From Actinomycetota bacterium (GTDB lineage: Bacteria; Actinomycetota; Thermoleophilia; Solirubrobacterales; 70-9), in NCBI GenBank assembly GCA_018268415.1, contig JAFDWO010000043.1, positions 1 through 64,000 of the forward strand: DNA of 64,000 bases. The letters are read 5' to 3'. The notes beneath the pieces were generated by a model. That model was not told the origin of the DNA. It ran no database searches and saw only the letters and a program-made list of their open reading frames with translations. Made by a program: the position numbers and the translations under genes. Shown here piece after piece: positions 14,478 through 25,229 of this stretch. The stretch's first letter is position 1. Each line of letters begins with the position of its first letter.

Positions 14478-14975
14478 GGCGTCCGAGGCGCGGGCGGCCG
14501 TCCGAGGAAGGCCCAGCGCCTCATCGGGTCCTGGCAGTCCGTAGCCCCCATGAGGCGCCTGGGACGTTGGGCCTTCTTCCCGAATACGTCACAAGGACGC
14601 GAGGAAGACGCCAGGAACGTCACACCTCCCGGCCCTCGGGCGCCCCAGACCCCATCGTGGTCGTCCTTTCCGACCCCTCCGGGAGCGCGGTCGTCCTTTC
14701 CCACCTATAGCGCCGCTTAGGACGACCGCGCCCGTGGGGGCGCCGCTTAGGACGACCGCGCCCGTGGGGGCGCCGCTTAGGACGACCGCGCCCGTGGGGG
14801 CGCCGGTTAGGACGACCACGATGGAGATCGGTGATGGTTCCGTCACCCTCCCGGTGACCCTCCCACCACAGCACCTTCACGTTCCCCTTATACGGCGGCC
14901 CTCTCGCCGCGGCCACGGCCTGCCCTGGGACGTGGCGAGAGGGCCGCGCCCCTGTCCCCGGGGCGTCGGCTCAAG
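14478..14975 (-). repeat. Composite palindromic intergenic element, copy 3 (partly degenerate)
   Basis: Read on the minus strand. A tag-like sequence lies at about 14955-14975. Hairpin 1 (14895-14911/14931-14947, 17 bp including one wobble) has a loop containing CACGGCCTGCC. The middle is replaced by a 30-bp tandem repeat (14711-14820). A decayed hairpin 3 has arms 14512-14524 and 14550-14563. CCGTCCGAG tail units (reverse of CTCGGACGG) lie at about 14480 and 14498. In hairpin 1 a pair that is G-C in the other copies is C-G here (GTCTCG/CGAGAC becomes CTCTCG/CGAGAG), a compensatory change. It fills the gap between rnz and pyrR, where I see no gene. Confidence 0.78.
14711..14820. repeat. 30-bp tandem repeat, 3.7 units
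   Basis: Three exact 30-bp units (14711-14740, 14741-14770, 14771-14800) and a 20-bp partial unit with two changes. Each unit contains CTTAGGACGACCGCG and a GCGCCCGTGGGGGCGC near-palindrome. Just upstream, GGTCGTCCTTTCC occurs twice (about 14660, 14690) and is nearly complementary to the TAGGACGACC core, so unit and upstream copy could pair. The units are contiguous with no spacers. Because 30 is divisible by 3, false reading frames with 10-residue repeats appear on both strands. Confidence 0.95.
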
Positions 14976-15052
14976 AACTCCGCATCCGTTCCCGCCCCCA
15001 GGCCCCGCGGAATCGCCGTGAAGTGGGTCGGGGGACGCGCCGCCGGCGCTGC

Positions 15053-15058
15053 TACATT
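15053..15058 (+). promoter_or_regulatory. Candidate -10 box of the pyr operon
   Basis: TACATT is the only TANNNT hexamer just upstream of the PyrR mRNA site. A start near 15065 would begin the transcript at the base of the PyrR-binding hairpin. No clear -35 box is seen. Confidence 0.5.
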
Positions 15059-15063
15059 GACGA

Positions 15064-15100
15064 CGTCCTTTAACCGGGTCCCGAGAGGCCAGGAAGGAAG
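15064..15100 (+). promoter_or_regulatory. PyrR mRNA-binding hairpin sequestering the pyrR ribosome-binding site
   Basis: GGTCCCGAGAGGCC (about 15077-15090) matches the conserved PyrR-binding loop (family pattern GUCCnGnGAGGCU). Flanking TCCTT (15066-15070) pairs with AAGGA in the AGGAAGGAAG Shine-Dalgarno sequence (15091-15100). There is no terminator between the loop and the start codon. PyrR plus UMP would therefore block translation initiation rather than attenuate transcription, as described for actinobacteria. Confidence 0.85.
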
Positions 15101-15107
15101 CGGAAAA

Positions 15108-15668
15108 TTGAGTGAGAAGGTCGTCCTCGAGCACGAGGACCTGAGGCGAACGCTGCGGCGGATCGCCCACGAGATCGCCGAGAAGAACCCGGAGCCCGCG
15201 CGGCTCGCCATCCTCGGCATCCACACCAGGGGGGCGGTGCTTGCCCGCCGTCTACACGCCACGCTCGGCGACCTGCTCGGGACAGACCTGCCGATCGGCG
15301 ACATCGACATCAGCTTCTACCGCGACGACGTCGGCGCCCAGGCGCCGGCCCGACAGCCGATCGTCCACGCCTCCCACATCGACTTCGACCCCGCCGGGCG
15401 CACCGTCGTCCTCGTCGACGATGTCCTCTTCACCGGCCGCACCGTGCGCGCCGCGATCGAGGCGCTCTTCGATTACGGCCGCCCGCAGCGCGTCCAACTG
15501 GCCGTGCTCTGCGATCGCGGCCACCGCGAGCTGCCGATCCGCCCCGATTACGTCGGCAAGAACCTGCCGACCGCCCGCGAGGAGCGGGTCAACGTCCGCC
15601 TCGAGGAGACCGACGGGGTGGACCAGGTGACGATCTCCGAACCCCAACCCGTGGAGGCGATGGCATGA
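15108..15668 (+). CDS. pyrR: Pyrimidine operon regulator / uracil phosphoribosyltransferase PyrR
   Basis: A 186-residue type I PRTase-fold regulator that binds the pyr mRNA when UMP/UTP is high. The PRPP motif TVVLVDDVLFTGRTVRAA is at about residues 99-116, with the N-terminal AILGIHTRGAVLA hood and VNVRLEETDG near the C-terminus. The start is TTG 15108, 7 nt after AGGAAGGAAG. The longer in-frame ATG at 15018 would span the operator hairpin and lacks family sequence. It is the first gene of the operon and overlaps pyrB by 4 nt. Confidence 0.93.
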   Translation: MSEKVVLEHEDLRRTLRRIAHEIAEKNPEPARLAILGIHTRGAVLARRLHATLGDLLGTDLPIGDIDISFYRDDVGAQAPARQPIVHASHIDFDPAGRTVVLVDDVLFTGRTVRAAIEALFDYGRPQRVQLAVLCDRGHRELPIRPDYVGKNLPTAREERVNVRLEETDGVDQVTISEPQPVEAMA

Positions 15669-16636
15669 GGAACCTCCTCAGCATCGAGGAAGTCGATCGC
15701 GACGCGATGGAGGCGATCCTCGGGCGCGCCGAGAGCTTCGCCGAGGTCGGCCGCCGCGACATCAAGAAGGTGCCGACCCTGCGCGGCCGCACGGTGGTGA
15801 CCCTCTTCTACGAGTCGAGCACGCGCACCCAGAGCTCCTTCGAGCTCGCCGCGAAGCGGCTTTCCGCCGACCTCGTCTCGGTCAAGGCCGCCGGCTCCAG
15901 CGTCGACAAGGGCGAGTCGCTCAAGGACACCGTCGCCACCCTTTCCGCCTACGACCCGGCGGCGATCGTCATCCGCCATCCCTACGCAGGCGCCGCCCAG
16001 ATGGTCGCGGGCTGGACCGGGGCGGCCGTCGTCAACGCGGGCGACGGCAAGCATGAGCACCCGAGCCAGGCGCTGCTCGACGTCTACGCGCTGCGCCGCC
16101 GGCTCGGCTCGCTGGAGGGCAGGCGGATCTGGATCGTCGGCGACGTCCTCCACAGCCGGGTCGCCCGCTCCAACCTGATCGCCTTCCGGCGCATGGGCGC
16201 CGCGGTGACGCTCTGTGGCCCGCCGACCCTGATTCCGCGTGGAATCGAGGAGCTCGGCTGCGAGGTCACCTACTCCCTCGACGGACTGGAGGAGGCCGAC
16301 GTCGTCTACGCCCTGCGCATGCAGCGGGAGCGGATGTCGGGCAGCTTCGTCCCCAGCCTGCGCGAGTACGCCGCCAACTTCCAGATCGACACCCGGCGCC
16401 TCGGCCCGCGCCAGCTCCTGATGCACCCGGGCCCGGTGAACCGCGGGGTCGAGATCTCCGGCGAGGCGATCGACTCGCCCCAATCGCTGATCGGCGAGCA
16501 GGTCGCCGCCGGCCTGGTGGTGCGGATGGCGATCCTCTACGAGATCCTCGCCGGGCAGCCGGAGCGCCCGGCCGCCTTCGGCGACGGGCCCGCGGCCGCC
16601 GAGGCCGCCGCGCCCACGATCGGACAGCCCGCGTGA
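15665..16636 (+). CDS. pyrB: Aspartate carbamoyltransferase catalytic subunit
   Basis: 323 residues. It carries the carbamoyl-phosphate site FYESSTRTQSSFE at about residue 43, HPYAG, HPSQALLDVYALRR and the C-terminal MHPGPVNRGVEI. It catalyses carbamoyl phosphate plus aspartate to carbamoyl aspartate, the committed step of pyrimidine synthesis. No pyrI regulatory subunit is present, as expected for this group. It is coupled to pyrR and pyrC by 4-nt overlaps. The Ala-rich C-terminal tail (about 20 residues) is longer than needed for the fold. Confidence 0.96.
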   Translation: MRNLLSIEEVDRDAMEAILGRAESFAEVGRRDIKKVPTLRGRTVVTLFYESSTRTQSSFELAAKRLSADLVSVKAAGSSVDKGESLKDTVATLSAYDPAAIVIRHPYAGAAQMVAGWTGAAVVNAGDGKHEHPSQALLDVYALRRRLGSLEGRRIWIVGDVLHSRVARSNLIAFRRMGAAVTLCGPPTLIPRGIEELGCEVTYSLDGLEEADVVYALRMQRERMSGSFVPSLREYAANFQIDTRRLGPRQLLMHPGPVNRGVEISGEAIDSPQSLIGEQVAAGLVVRMAILYEILAGQPERPAAFGDGPAAAEAAAPTIGQPA

Positions 16637-17994
16637 GCGCCGCCGAGAGCCTCACCGACCTGCTCGACGCGCGGGCGGGGCAGCCGGCCGACCTGGTCCT
16701 GCGCCGGGCGAGCCTGCTCGACCCGCTCGCCGGGATCGAGGGCGTCCACGACCTGGTGATCCGCGGTGGCCGCATCGCCGAGATCGCCGCCCCCGGCGAG
16801 GCCGACGCGAACGGCGCCGAGGAGCTCGACGCCGAAGGCCTGCACGCCTTCCCCGCCTTCTTCGACCCCCACGTCCACCTGCGCACCCCCGGCCAGGAGC
16901 ACAAGGAGGACGTCGAAACCGGCACCCGCGCCGCCGCCGCGGGCGGTTACTGCGGGATCATCGCGATGGCCAACACGGCGCCGCCCGTCTCCACCGCCGC
17001 CGACATCACCGCGCTGCGCGAGCAGGCGCGCGCCGGCGCTTCGGTGCCGGTCGGCTTCGTCGCCACGGTGACGGTCGGGATGAAGGGCGAGGAGCTGACC
17101 GAGATGGTCGAGCTCCGCGATGCCGGCGCGGTCGGCTTCTCCGACGACGGCCTGCCGATCCGCAACGCCGGGATCATGCTGCGCGCGCTGCAGTACCAGC
17201 GCCTTTGCGGCGGCAACATCGCCCTCCACGAGGAGGACCCCGCCCTCTCCGGCGACGGCGTCATGCACGAAGGCGCGGTCTCGGCGGCAATCGGCCTGGC
17301 CGGCGTCCCGTCGGTCTCGGAGTCGACGATGATCGCCCGTGACGCCGCCCTCGCTGCCTACGAGGACGCCCGCATCCACGTCCAGCACCTCTCGGCGAAG
17401 GAGTCGGTCGAAGCGGTCCGGGCCGCCAGGGCAGCCGGGGTGCGGATCAGTGCCGAGGCCAGCCCGCACCACCTCTGCCTGACCGACGAGGAGGTGCGCA
17501 GCCTCGACCCGCGCCGCTTCAAGATGAACCCGCCGCTGCGCCACGAATCCGACCGCCAGGCCCTGATCGCGGCGCTCCGCGACGGCACCATCGAGTGCGT
17601 AGCCACCGACCACGCGCCGCACCACGCCGACGAAAAGGAAGTCCCGTACGAGCAGGCGGCGATGGGCGTGACCGGACTCGAGACCGCCTTCGCCGCTCTT
17701 CACACGGAGCTCGTCCTTCCCGGCGTGATCGACCTGGCGCTGCTGGTCGAGCGGATGGCGGGCGGCGCCGCGCCCTTCGACCTGCCGCGCCCGACGCTCG
17801 CGGTCGGCTCGGAGGCCAACGTCGCCCTCTGCGATCTTGCCGCCGGGTGGACGGTCGGCGAGGACGGCTACGAGAGCCGCTCGTCCAACTCCTGGGCCGA
17901 GGGCCGGACGCTGACCGGCCGCGTCCTCGTCACCGTCGCCGGCGGCCAGGTCGCCTATCGCCTTCGTTCCTTCAGCCTAGGAGTCGCCCCATGA
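16633..17994 (+). CDS. pyrC: Dihydroorotase (class I)
   Basis: A 453-residue amidohydrolase closing carbamoyl aspartate to dihydroorotate. The metal ligands are in DPHVHLRTPGQEHKED, the following His residues are in HEEDPAL and HVQHLSA, and the Asp is in CVATDHAPHHADEK. Class I dihydroorotases pair with PyrB, which is adjacent. The start is GTG 16633, overlapping the pyrB stop. Its stop overlaps the ATG of a 21-codon ORF (ATGA). Confidence 0.96.
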   Translation: MSAAESLTDLLDARAGQPADLVLRRASLLDPLAGIEGVHDLVIRGGRIAEIAAPGEADANGAEELDAEGLHAFPAFFDPHVHLRTPGQEHKEDVETGTRAAAAGGYCGIIAMANTAPPVSTAADITALREQARAGASVPVGFVATVTVGMKGEELTEMVELRDAGAVGFSDDGLPIRNAGIMLRALQYQRLCGGNIALHEEDPALSGDGVMHEGAVSAAIGLAGVPSVSESTMIARDAALAAYEDARIHVQHLSAKESVEAVRAARAAGVRISAEASPHHLCLTDEEVRSLDPRRFKMNPPLRHESDRQALIAALRDGTIECVATDHAPHHADEKEVPYEQAAMGVTGLETAFAALHTELVLPGVIDLALLVERMAGGAAPFDLPRPTLAVGSEANVALCDLAAGWTVGEDGYESRSSNSWAEGRTLTGRVLVTVAGGQVAYRLRSFSLGVAP

Positions 17995-18056
17995 CCATCG
18001 CCCCCGCCCAGCTGCTCTTTACGGCGTCCAGGGCGCCAAAAGGAACAGCGGAATGA
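17991..18056 (+). CDS. 21-codon ORF bridging pyrC and carA, formed within a palindromic repeat
   Basis: The ORF begins with ATG 17991 overlapping the pyrC TGA and ends with TGA overlapping the carA ATG (ATGA at both ends). Translated: MTIAPAQLLFTA then SRAPKGTAE. It is made almost wholly from palindromic repeat family B. A plausible role is to keep ribosomes moving from pyrC to carA across the inserted hairpin. A function for the peptide itself is not supported. Compare the repeat at 60091, which is intergenic. Confidence 0.45.
   Translation: MTIAPAQLLFTASRAPKGTAE
18003..18051. repeat. Dispersed palindromic repeat, family B, copy 1
   Basis: Imperfect inverted repeat: GCTGCTCTTTACGGCG (18011-18026) against CGCCAAAAGGAACAGC (18034-18049), 7-nt loop, 12 of 16 pairs plus wobbles. 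On the minus strand it reads GTTCCTTTTGGCGC...GGACGCC, matching 60095-60127 closely. It lies between pyrC and carA. Confidence 0.8.
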
Positions 18057-19177
18057 GCGCGTACCTGCTGCTGGAGGACGGGGTGCGCTTCGACGGGGAC
18101 CTCGTCGGACATCCGGACGCGATCACCGGCGAGGTCGTCTTCAACACCTCGATGACTGGGTACCAGGAGGCCGTCACCGACCCTTCCTACGCGGGGCAGA
18201 TCATCGTCTTCACCTACCCGCTGATCGGCAACTACGGCGTCTCCGGCGCGGCGATGGAGTCCGAGGCGGTGCACGCCCGCGGGGTGGTCATGCGGGACGC
18301 CAAGAACCGCGAGGACGCCGCGACCGCCGAGGGCGGCTGGCTCGACTGGCTGGGGGACACCGGCACGCCGGGCATCACCGGCGTCGACACCCGCGCCCTG
18401 GTCCGTCACCTGCGCGATCGCGGCGCGATGCGCGGCGGGATCTTCCCGGCCGCGGTTCCCGAGGCCGAGGCGCGCGAACGGATCGCCGCCGAGCCCTCGA
18501 TGGCGGGCGCCGACCTCGCCCGCACCGTGACGCCGGCGGAAGTCACCAGGTTCGACGGCGACGGCCCGCACGTGGTCGGCATCGACACCGGGATCAAGCT
18601 CTCGATCGTGCGCCAACTGCGCGAGCATGGCGCAAAGCTGACGCTCGCGCCCTGCGACTGGACCCCCGAGCAGGTCCTCGCCGAGGACCCCGACATCGTC
18701 TTCCTCGCCAACGGCCCCGGCGACCCGGCAGCGCTCGATTATGTCGTCGACACCGTCCGCGGGATCGTCGGCAGGCGCCCTGTCTTCGGCATCTGCCTCG
18801 GCCACCAGCTGCTCTGCCGGGCGGTCGGCCTCCAGACCTACAAGCTGCCCTTCGGCCACCGCGGTGCCAACCACCCGGTCAAGGACCTCGCCACCGGCCG
18901 CATCGACATCACCTCCCAGAACCACGGCTTCGCCGTCGAGGGACCCGGCGGTGAGCCGAAGATCGACGGCGACGAGCCGGTCCGCTGGGACACCGACTTC
19001 GGCGTCGCCGAGCTCTCGCAGCTGAACCTCTACGACCGCACGGTCGAGGGCCTCGTCCTCAAGGACGTCGCCGGCGCCACGGTTCAGTACCACCCCGAGG
19101 CGGGCCCCGGCCCGCACGACGCCCGCCACCTGTTCGAGAGGTTCCTCGCCCTCGCCGAAGACAAGGACGCCGCCTAG
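18053..19177 (+). CDS. carA: Carbamoyl-phosphate synthase small (glutaminase) subunit
   Basis: 374 residues. The N-terminal CPSase small domain ([21 protein letters not shown]) is followed by a class I glutamine amidotransferase with the nucleophile Cys in GICLGHQLL and the His/Glu pair in [13 protein letters not shown]. It hydrolyses glutamine and channels ammonia to CarB. ATG 18053 overlaps the 21-codon ORF, and carB follows 2 nt after its stop. Confidence 0.96.
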   Translation: MSAYLLLEDGVRFDGDLVGHPDAITGEVVFNTSMTGYQEAVTDPSYAGQIIVFTYPLIGNYGVSGAAMESEAVHARGVVMRDAKNREDAATAEGGWLDWLGDTGTPGITGVDTRALVRHLRDRGAMRGGIFPAAVPEAEARERIAAEPSMAGADLARTVTPAEVTRFDGDGPHVVGIDTGIKLSIVRQLREHGAKLTLAPCDWTPEQVLAEDPDIVFLANGPGDPAALDYVVDTVRGIVGRRPVFGICLGHQLLCRAVGLQTYKLPFGHRGANHPVKDLATGRIDITSQNHGFAVEGPGGEPKIDGDEPVRWDTDFGVAELSQLNLYDRTVEGLVLKDVAGATVQYHPEAGPGPHDARHLFERFLALAEDKDAA

Positions 19178-19179
19178 CC

Positions 19180-22295
<3,116 letters not shown>

Positions 22296-22299
<4 letters not shown>

Positions 22300-23147
22300 G
22301 CGCCCCCTTCGGCCGCCGGCTCTGCGAGGTCGCCGCCAACCGTGATTCGGGCGGCTACCGGGTCGTCTCGGTGATCGACCGCGAGGGCCCCGGGCCGCGC
22401 GCGGGCCAGTTCTACATGCTTGCCGCCGCCTCGGGGTGGGGTGGCCGGGACGGACGCGCCTTCCTGCCCCGGGCGATCTCGGTCGCCGCGACGCGGCCCG
22501 CCGCGGGCGGCGGTGTACGGCTCGACTTCCTGCTCGACGCGGTCGGGCCGGGGACCGCGCGGCTCGGCGAGCTGGGCGAGGGCGAGGCGGCCTGGATCAC
22601 CGGCCCGCTCGGCAACTCCTTCGCCGCGCCGCGCGAGGTCTCGGCGGGCGCCGCCGGGGCGGTCCTCGTCGGCGGCGGGGTGGGGGTCGCGCCGCTCGCG
22701 CTGCTGCGCCGGCGCTTCAGCGAGCACGACGTCCCGCACCGCGTCCTACTCGGCTTCCGCGATCGGGCCCACACCGGTGGCCTGGACCTCTTCTGCGGCT
22801 CCTCAGGGGCGCTGTGCCCGGATGTGAGGTTGGCCACGGAGGATGGCCATACGGGGCTCCAGGGGCGCGTCACGGACCTCCTGCTGCCGATCCTGGCGGG
22901 GGACGACGCGCGCTCCGGGGTCGTCTACTCCTGCGGGCCGCCGGCGATGCTCGAGGCGGTGCGGACGCTCTGCGCCGAGCACGCGGTCGCGGTGGAGCTG
23001 GCCCTCGAGTCGCCGATGGCCTGCGGCTTCGGTGCCTGCTTCGGCTGCGCGGTGCCGAAGCCCGGCGGAGGCTTCCTGCGCCTCTGCGTCGACGGGCCGG
23101 TGCTGCGCGGGGACGAGGTCGAGGAGGTGAGCCACGCCTATGCCTGA
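22296..23147 (+). CDS. pyrK: Dihydroorotate dehydrogenase electron-transfer subunit
   Basis: A 283-residue ferredoxin-reductase-like protein. It has an FAD-binding beta barrel (PRAISVAA region), an NAD-binding motif [13 protein letters not shown], and a C-terminal [2Fe-2S] site with spacing Cys-x4-Cys-x2-Cys-x12-Cys ([11 protein letters not shown] then LRLC). It moves electrons from PyrD (FMN) to NAD+. The start is GTG 22296 overlapping the carB stop; longer frames upstream are the shadow of carB. Its presence means the adjacent PyrD is the class 1B heterotetrameric type. Confidence 0.93.
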
Positions 23148-24036
23148 GCTCTGCGGGATCGAGCTCGCCCACCCGGTGCTGAACGCGAGCGGGACCTACG
23201 ACGCGATCGCCGCCCGCGCGGTCTTCGGCGACGCGCTGTTGGACGACTTTCCCTTCGGGGCCTTCGTCTCGAAGACGATCACGCCGGAGCCGCGGGCCGG
23301 CAACGCGCCGCGGCGGATCTGGGAGACGCCGAGCGGGATGATCAACTCGATCGGCCTGCCGAACAAGGGCCTCGAGGGGTTCCTGGCCGAGGACCTACCA
23401 AGGCTGGCCGAACTACCGGTGCCGCTGATCGTCTCGATCATGGCGACCACCCGCGAGGACTTCGCCCGTTGTGTCGGGCGGGTCGCGGCGCGCGCCGAGG
23501 TGGCGGCGATCGAGCTGAACGTGTCGTGCCCCAACGTCCACTCCGGCCTGATCGTCGGGGAGGACCCGAGCGAGACCGAGGCGCTCCTGGACGCCCTCCG
23601 TCCCCTCACCGAGAAGCCGCTGATCGTCAAGCTGACGCCGAACGTCGCTGCCCCCGCGGCGGTCGCCGGCGGCGCCGAGCGCGGCGGCGCCGACGCGGTG
23701 TCGCTGATCAACACGCTGAAGGGGACCGCGACCGATCCCGCCACCGGCGAGCCCGCGCTCGGCAACGGCTACGGCGGGCTGTCCGGCCCGGCGGTGCGGC
23801 CGGTCGCGCTCGAGCAGGTGCGCTCGGTGCGCGCCGCCGTCGACCTCCCGATCGTCGGCATGGGAGGGATCTCCACGGGCGCCGACGCGGCCGAATTTCT
23901 CGCCCTCGGCGCCGTCGTGGTCGCGGTCGGCACCGAGAGCTTCCGCGACCCGCGGGCGGGCGCCCGGGTCGCCGCCGAACTGGAGTCCTCACTCCGCCCA
24001 GAGCGAATTTCCGAGGCTGCACTGGACCTCGACTAG
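23140..24036 (+). CDS. pyrD: Dihydroorotate dehydrogenase, class 1B catalytic subunit
   Basis: A 298-residue FMN TIM-barrel. The catalytic Cys is in ELNVSCPNVHSG (Cys in class 1, Ser in class 2). Other hallmarks are NASGTYD at the N-terminus, LGNGYGGLSGPAVRP and MGGISTGADAAEFLALGA. It oxidises dihydroorotate to orotate with electrons passed to PyrK. It overlaps pyrK by 8 nt and is the last pyr gene; pyrF, which often follows in actinobacteria, is absent here. Confidence 0.95.
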   Translation: MPELCGIELAHPVLNASGTYDAIAARAVFGDALLDDFPFGAFVSKTITPEPRAGNAPRRIWETPSGMINSIGLPNKGLEGFLAEDLPRLAELPVPLIVSIMATTREDFARCVGRVAARAEVAAIELNVSCPNVHSGLIVGEDPSETEALLDALRPLTEKPLIVKLTPNVAAPAAVAGGAERGGADAVSLINTLKGTATDPATGEPALGNGYGGLSGPAVRPVALEQVRSVRAAVDLPIVGMGGISTGADAAEFLALGAVVVAVGTESFRDPRAGARVAAELESSLRPERISEAALDLD

Positions 24037-24075
24037 AGGTTGAGATGAATTTACGCGCAAATGGGTGAGGTCGCC

Positions 24076-24103
24076 TTGCGCAGGCACGACCCACGGCTAT
24101 ACT
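24076..24103 (+). promoter_or_regulatory. Promoter of mihF (near-leaderless)
   Basis: -35 TTGCGC (24076-24081), 16-bp spacer, -10 TATACT (24098-24103), then 9 nt to ATG 24113 with no Shine-Dalgarno sequence. This is one of the clearest promoters in the window and separates mihF-gmk from the pyr operon. Confidence 0.8.
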
Positions 24104-24112
24104 CGCCGCCGC

Positions 24113-24448
24113 ATGACGACCTCTTCCGTAAAGACCTCCCTCGCGGCCCCGGAAAGGTCCCTCGATCAGAGGATGGAGGCACTCAAGCGGGCCAACGACA
24201 TCCGCACGGCCCGGGCCAAACTCAAGAAGGACCTGAAGGCCGGACGCTCAAATATCCACGCGGTCCTGCTCGATCCGCCCGAGTACGTGATGACCGCCAA
24301 GGTCTTCGACATGCTCCTCGCCGTGCCCAAGTACGGACGCGTGAAGACCAATCGGATCCTCAACCAGTGCAGGATCTCGCCGTCGAAGACGATCGGCGGC
24401 CTCTCCGAGCGCCAGCGCACCGAGCTGGTCTCCCTCCTTCGCCGATAA
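24113..24448 (+). CDS. mihF: Integration host factor, actinobacterial type (MihF)
   Basis: A 111-residue basic DNA-binding protein. The helix-two-turn-helix core has VFDMLLAVPKYGRVKTNRILNQC followed by ISPSKTIGGLSERQRTELVSLL, typical of mIHF nucleoid proteins. The start is ATG 24113, set by the promoter and by family N-termini. Its position between pyrD and gmk is the usual actinobacterial arrangement. In the host it probably organises the nucleoid and could bind the palindromic elements (inference). Confidence 0.93.
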   Translation: MTTSSVKTSLAAPERSLDQRMEALKRANDIRTARAKLKKDLKAGRSNIHAVLLDPPEYVMTAKVFDMLLAVPKYGRVKTNRILNQCRISPSKTIGGLSERQRTELVSLLRR

Positions 24449-24481
24449 CGGCGGCTGCAAACCGGTGCATATCGCCGTCCT

Positions 24482-24521
24482 CGGTCGCCCGCGTGCGGAG
24501 CACGCCACGCTCCCTGCGTCC
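24482..24521 (+). repeat. Dispersed repeat, family C, copy 1
   Basis: A 40-nt sequence matching 59574-59613 at 33 of 40 positions (shared core GCTCCCTG; a GCGTGC-GGA-GCACGC mini-hairpin here, GTGC-CGA-GCAC there). It lies between mihF and gmk; the other copy is between hflX and dut. Function unknown. Confidence 0.7.
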
Positions 24522-24551
24522 GGACGATCTGCTTGGTTTTCGCTCGCCGCT

Positions 24552-25118
24552 ATGAATCCAAAGGTCTTCGTCATCACCGGCCCCTCGGGGGTCGGCAAGG
24601 GCACGCTGATCAAGCAGCTGCTCGAGCGCGTGCCGGACCTCGCGCTCTCCGTCTCGGCGACGACGCGCTCGCCGCGCGAGGGCGAGCGCGACGGCGTCGA
24701 CTACCACTTCCTCACCGAGGAGCAGTTCCAGGAGCGGATCGCGGCGCGCGACTTCCTCGAGTTCGCCAGATACTCCGGCAACCACTACGGAACCTTGAAC
24801 TCCGAGCTCGATCGCTGCCTGGAAAAGGGTCGCTCGGTAGTCCTGGAGATCGAGGTCCAAGGCGCTCAGCAGGTGCGCCAGTCGAGACCCGATTCGGTGC
24901 AGATCTTCATCGCCCCACCTGACGAGTCGGTCTTGCGCGACCGCCTCATCGGTCGAGGCACCGACTCCGCCGAAGCGATCGACAAACGCCTCAAGGTGGC
25001 CGAACAAGAGCTCGGCGCCCAAGACGACTTCGACCACCGGATCGTGAACGACGATCTGGACAAGGCGGCCGAAGAGCTGGAGTCGATAGTCCGCGCGGCC
25101 GTCAGTATCGATTCATAG
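24552..25118 (+). CDS. gmk: Guanylate kinase
   Basis: 188 residues. The P-loop is ITGPSGVGKGTL, the GMP site is SATTRSPREGERDGVDYHFL, followed by YSGNHYGT and EIEVQGAQQVR. It phosphorylates GMP to GDP. The start is ATG 24552, eight residues before the P-loop; the longer frame begins inside repeat family C. It is located 103 nt after mihF. Confidence 0.96.
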   Translation: MNPKVFVITGPSGVGKGTLIKQLLERVPDLALSVSATTRSPREGERDGVDYHFLTEEQFQERIAARDFLEFARYSGNHYGTLNSELDRCLEKGRSVVLEIEVQGAQQVRQSRPDSVQIFIAPPDESVLRDRLIGRGTDSAEAIDKRLKVAEQELGAQDDFDHRIVNDDLDKAAEELESIVRAAVSIDS

Positions 25119-25149
25119 GTCGGCGAGGGCGGACGCTCCATCCGCCACC

Positions 25150-25188
25150 GTCTGCACTAACTCGTGGTGGGGACGAGTTGATGCAGAC
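25150..25188. other. Imperfect inverted repeat between gmk and rpoZ
   Basis: Arms GTCTGCACTAACTCGT (25150-25165) and ACGAGTTGATGCAGAC (25173-25188) pair at 14 of 16 positions with a 7-nt loop. There is no T-run. A shorter GGCGGA/TCCGCC hairpin precedes it. It could be a terminator or transcript-end stabiliser for gmk. Confidence 0.55.
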
Positions 25189-25213
25189 GCTCAGGCTTGA
25201 CCCCGCCATGCCC

Positions 25214-25219
25214 TACACT
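25214..25219 (+). promoter_or_regulatory. -10 box for rpoZ
   Basis: TACACT lies 10 nt before ATG 25230 and no Shine-Dalgarno sequence intervenes. A TTGACC is present at 25197 but the 11-bp spacing is too short for a normal -35. Confidence 0.5.
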
Positions 25220-25229
25220 GCTTCGCCGA

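Noticed and set aside
14711-14820. Possible CRISPR-like array (30-bp repeats)
   Set aside because: The units are directly adjacent with no spacers and no cas genes are in the window; it is a tandem repeat.
14589-14846. Minus-strand ORF with 10-residue Arg/Gly/Pro repeats
   Set aside because: It is produced by the 30-bp tandem repeat (30 is divisible by 3) and equivalent repeats appear in other frames; no start signals or homology.
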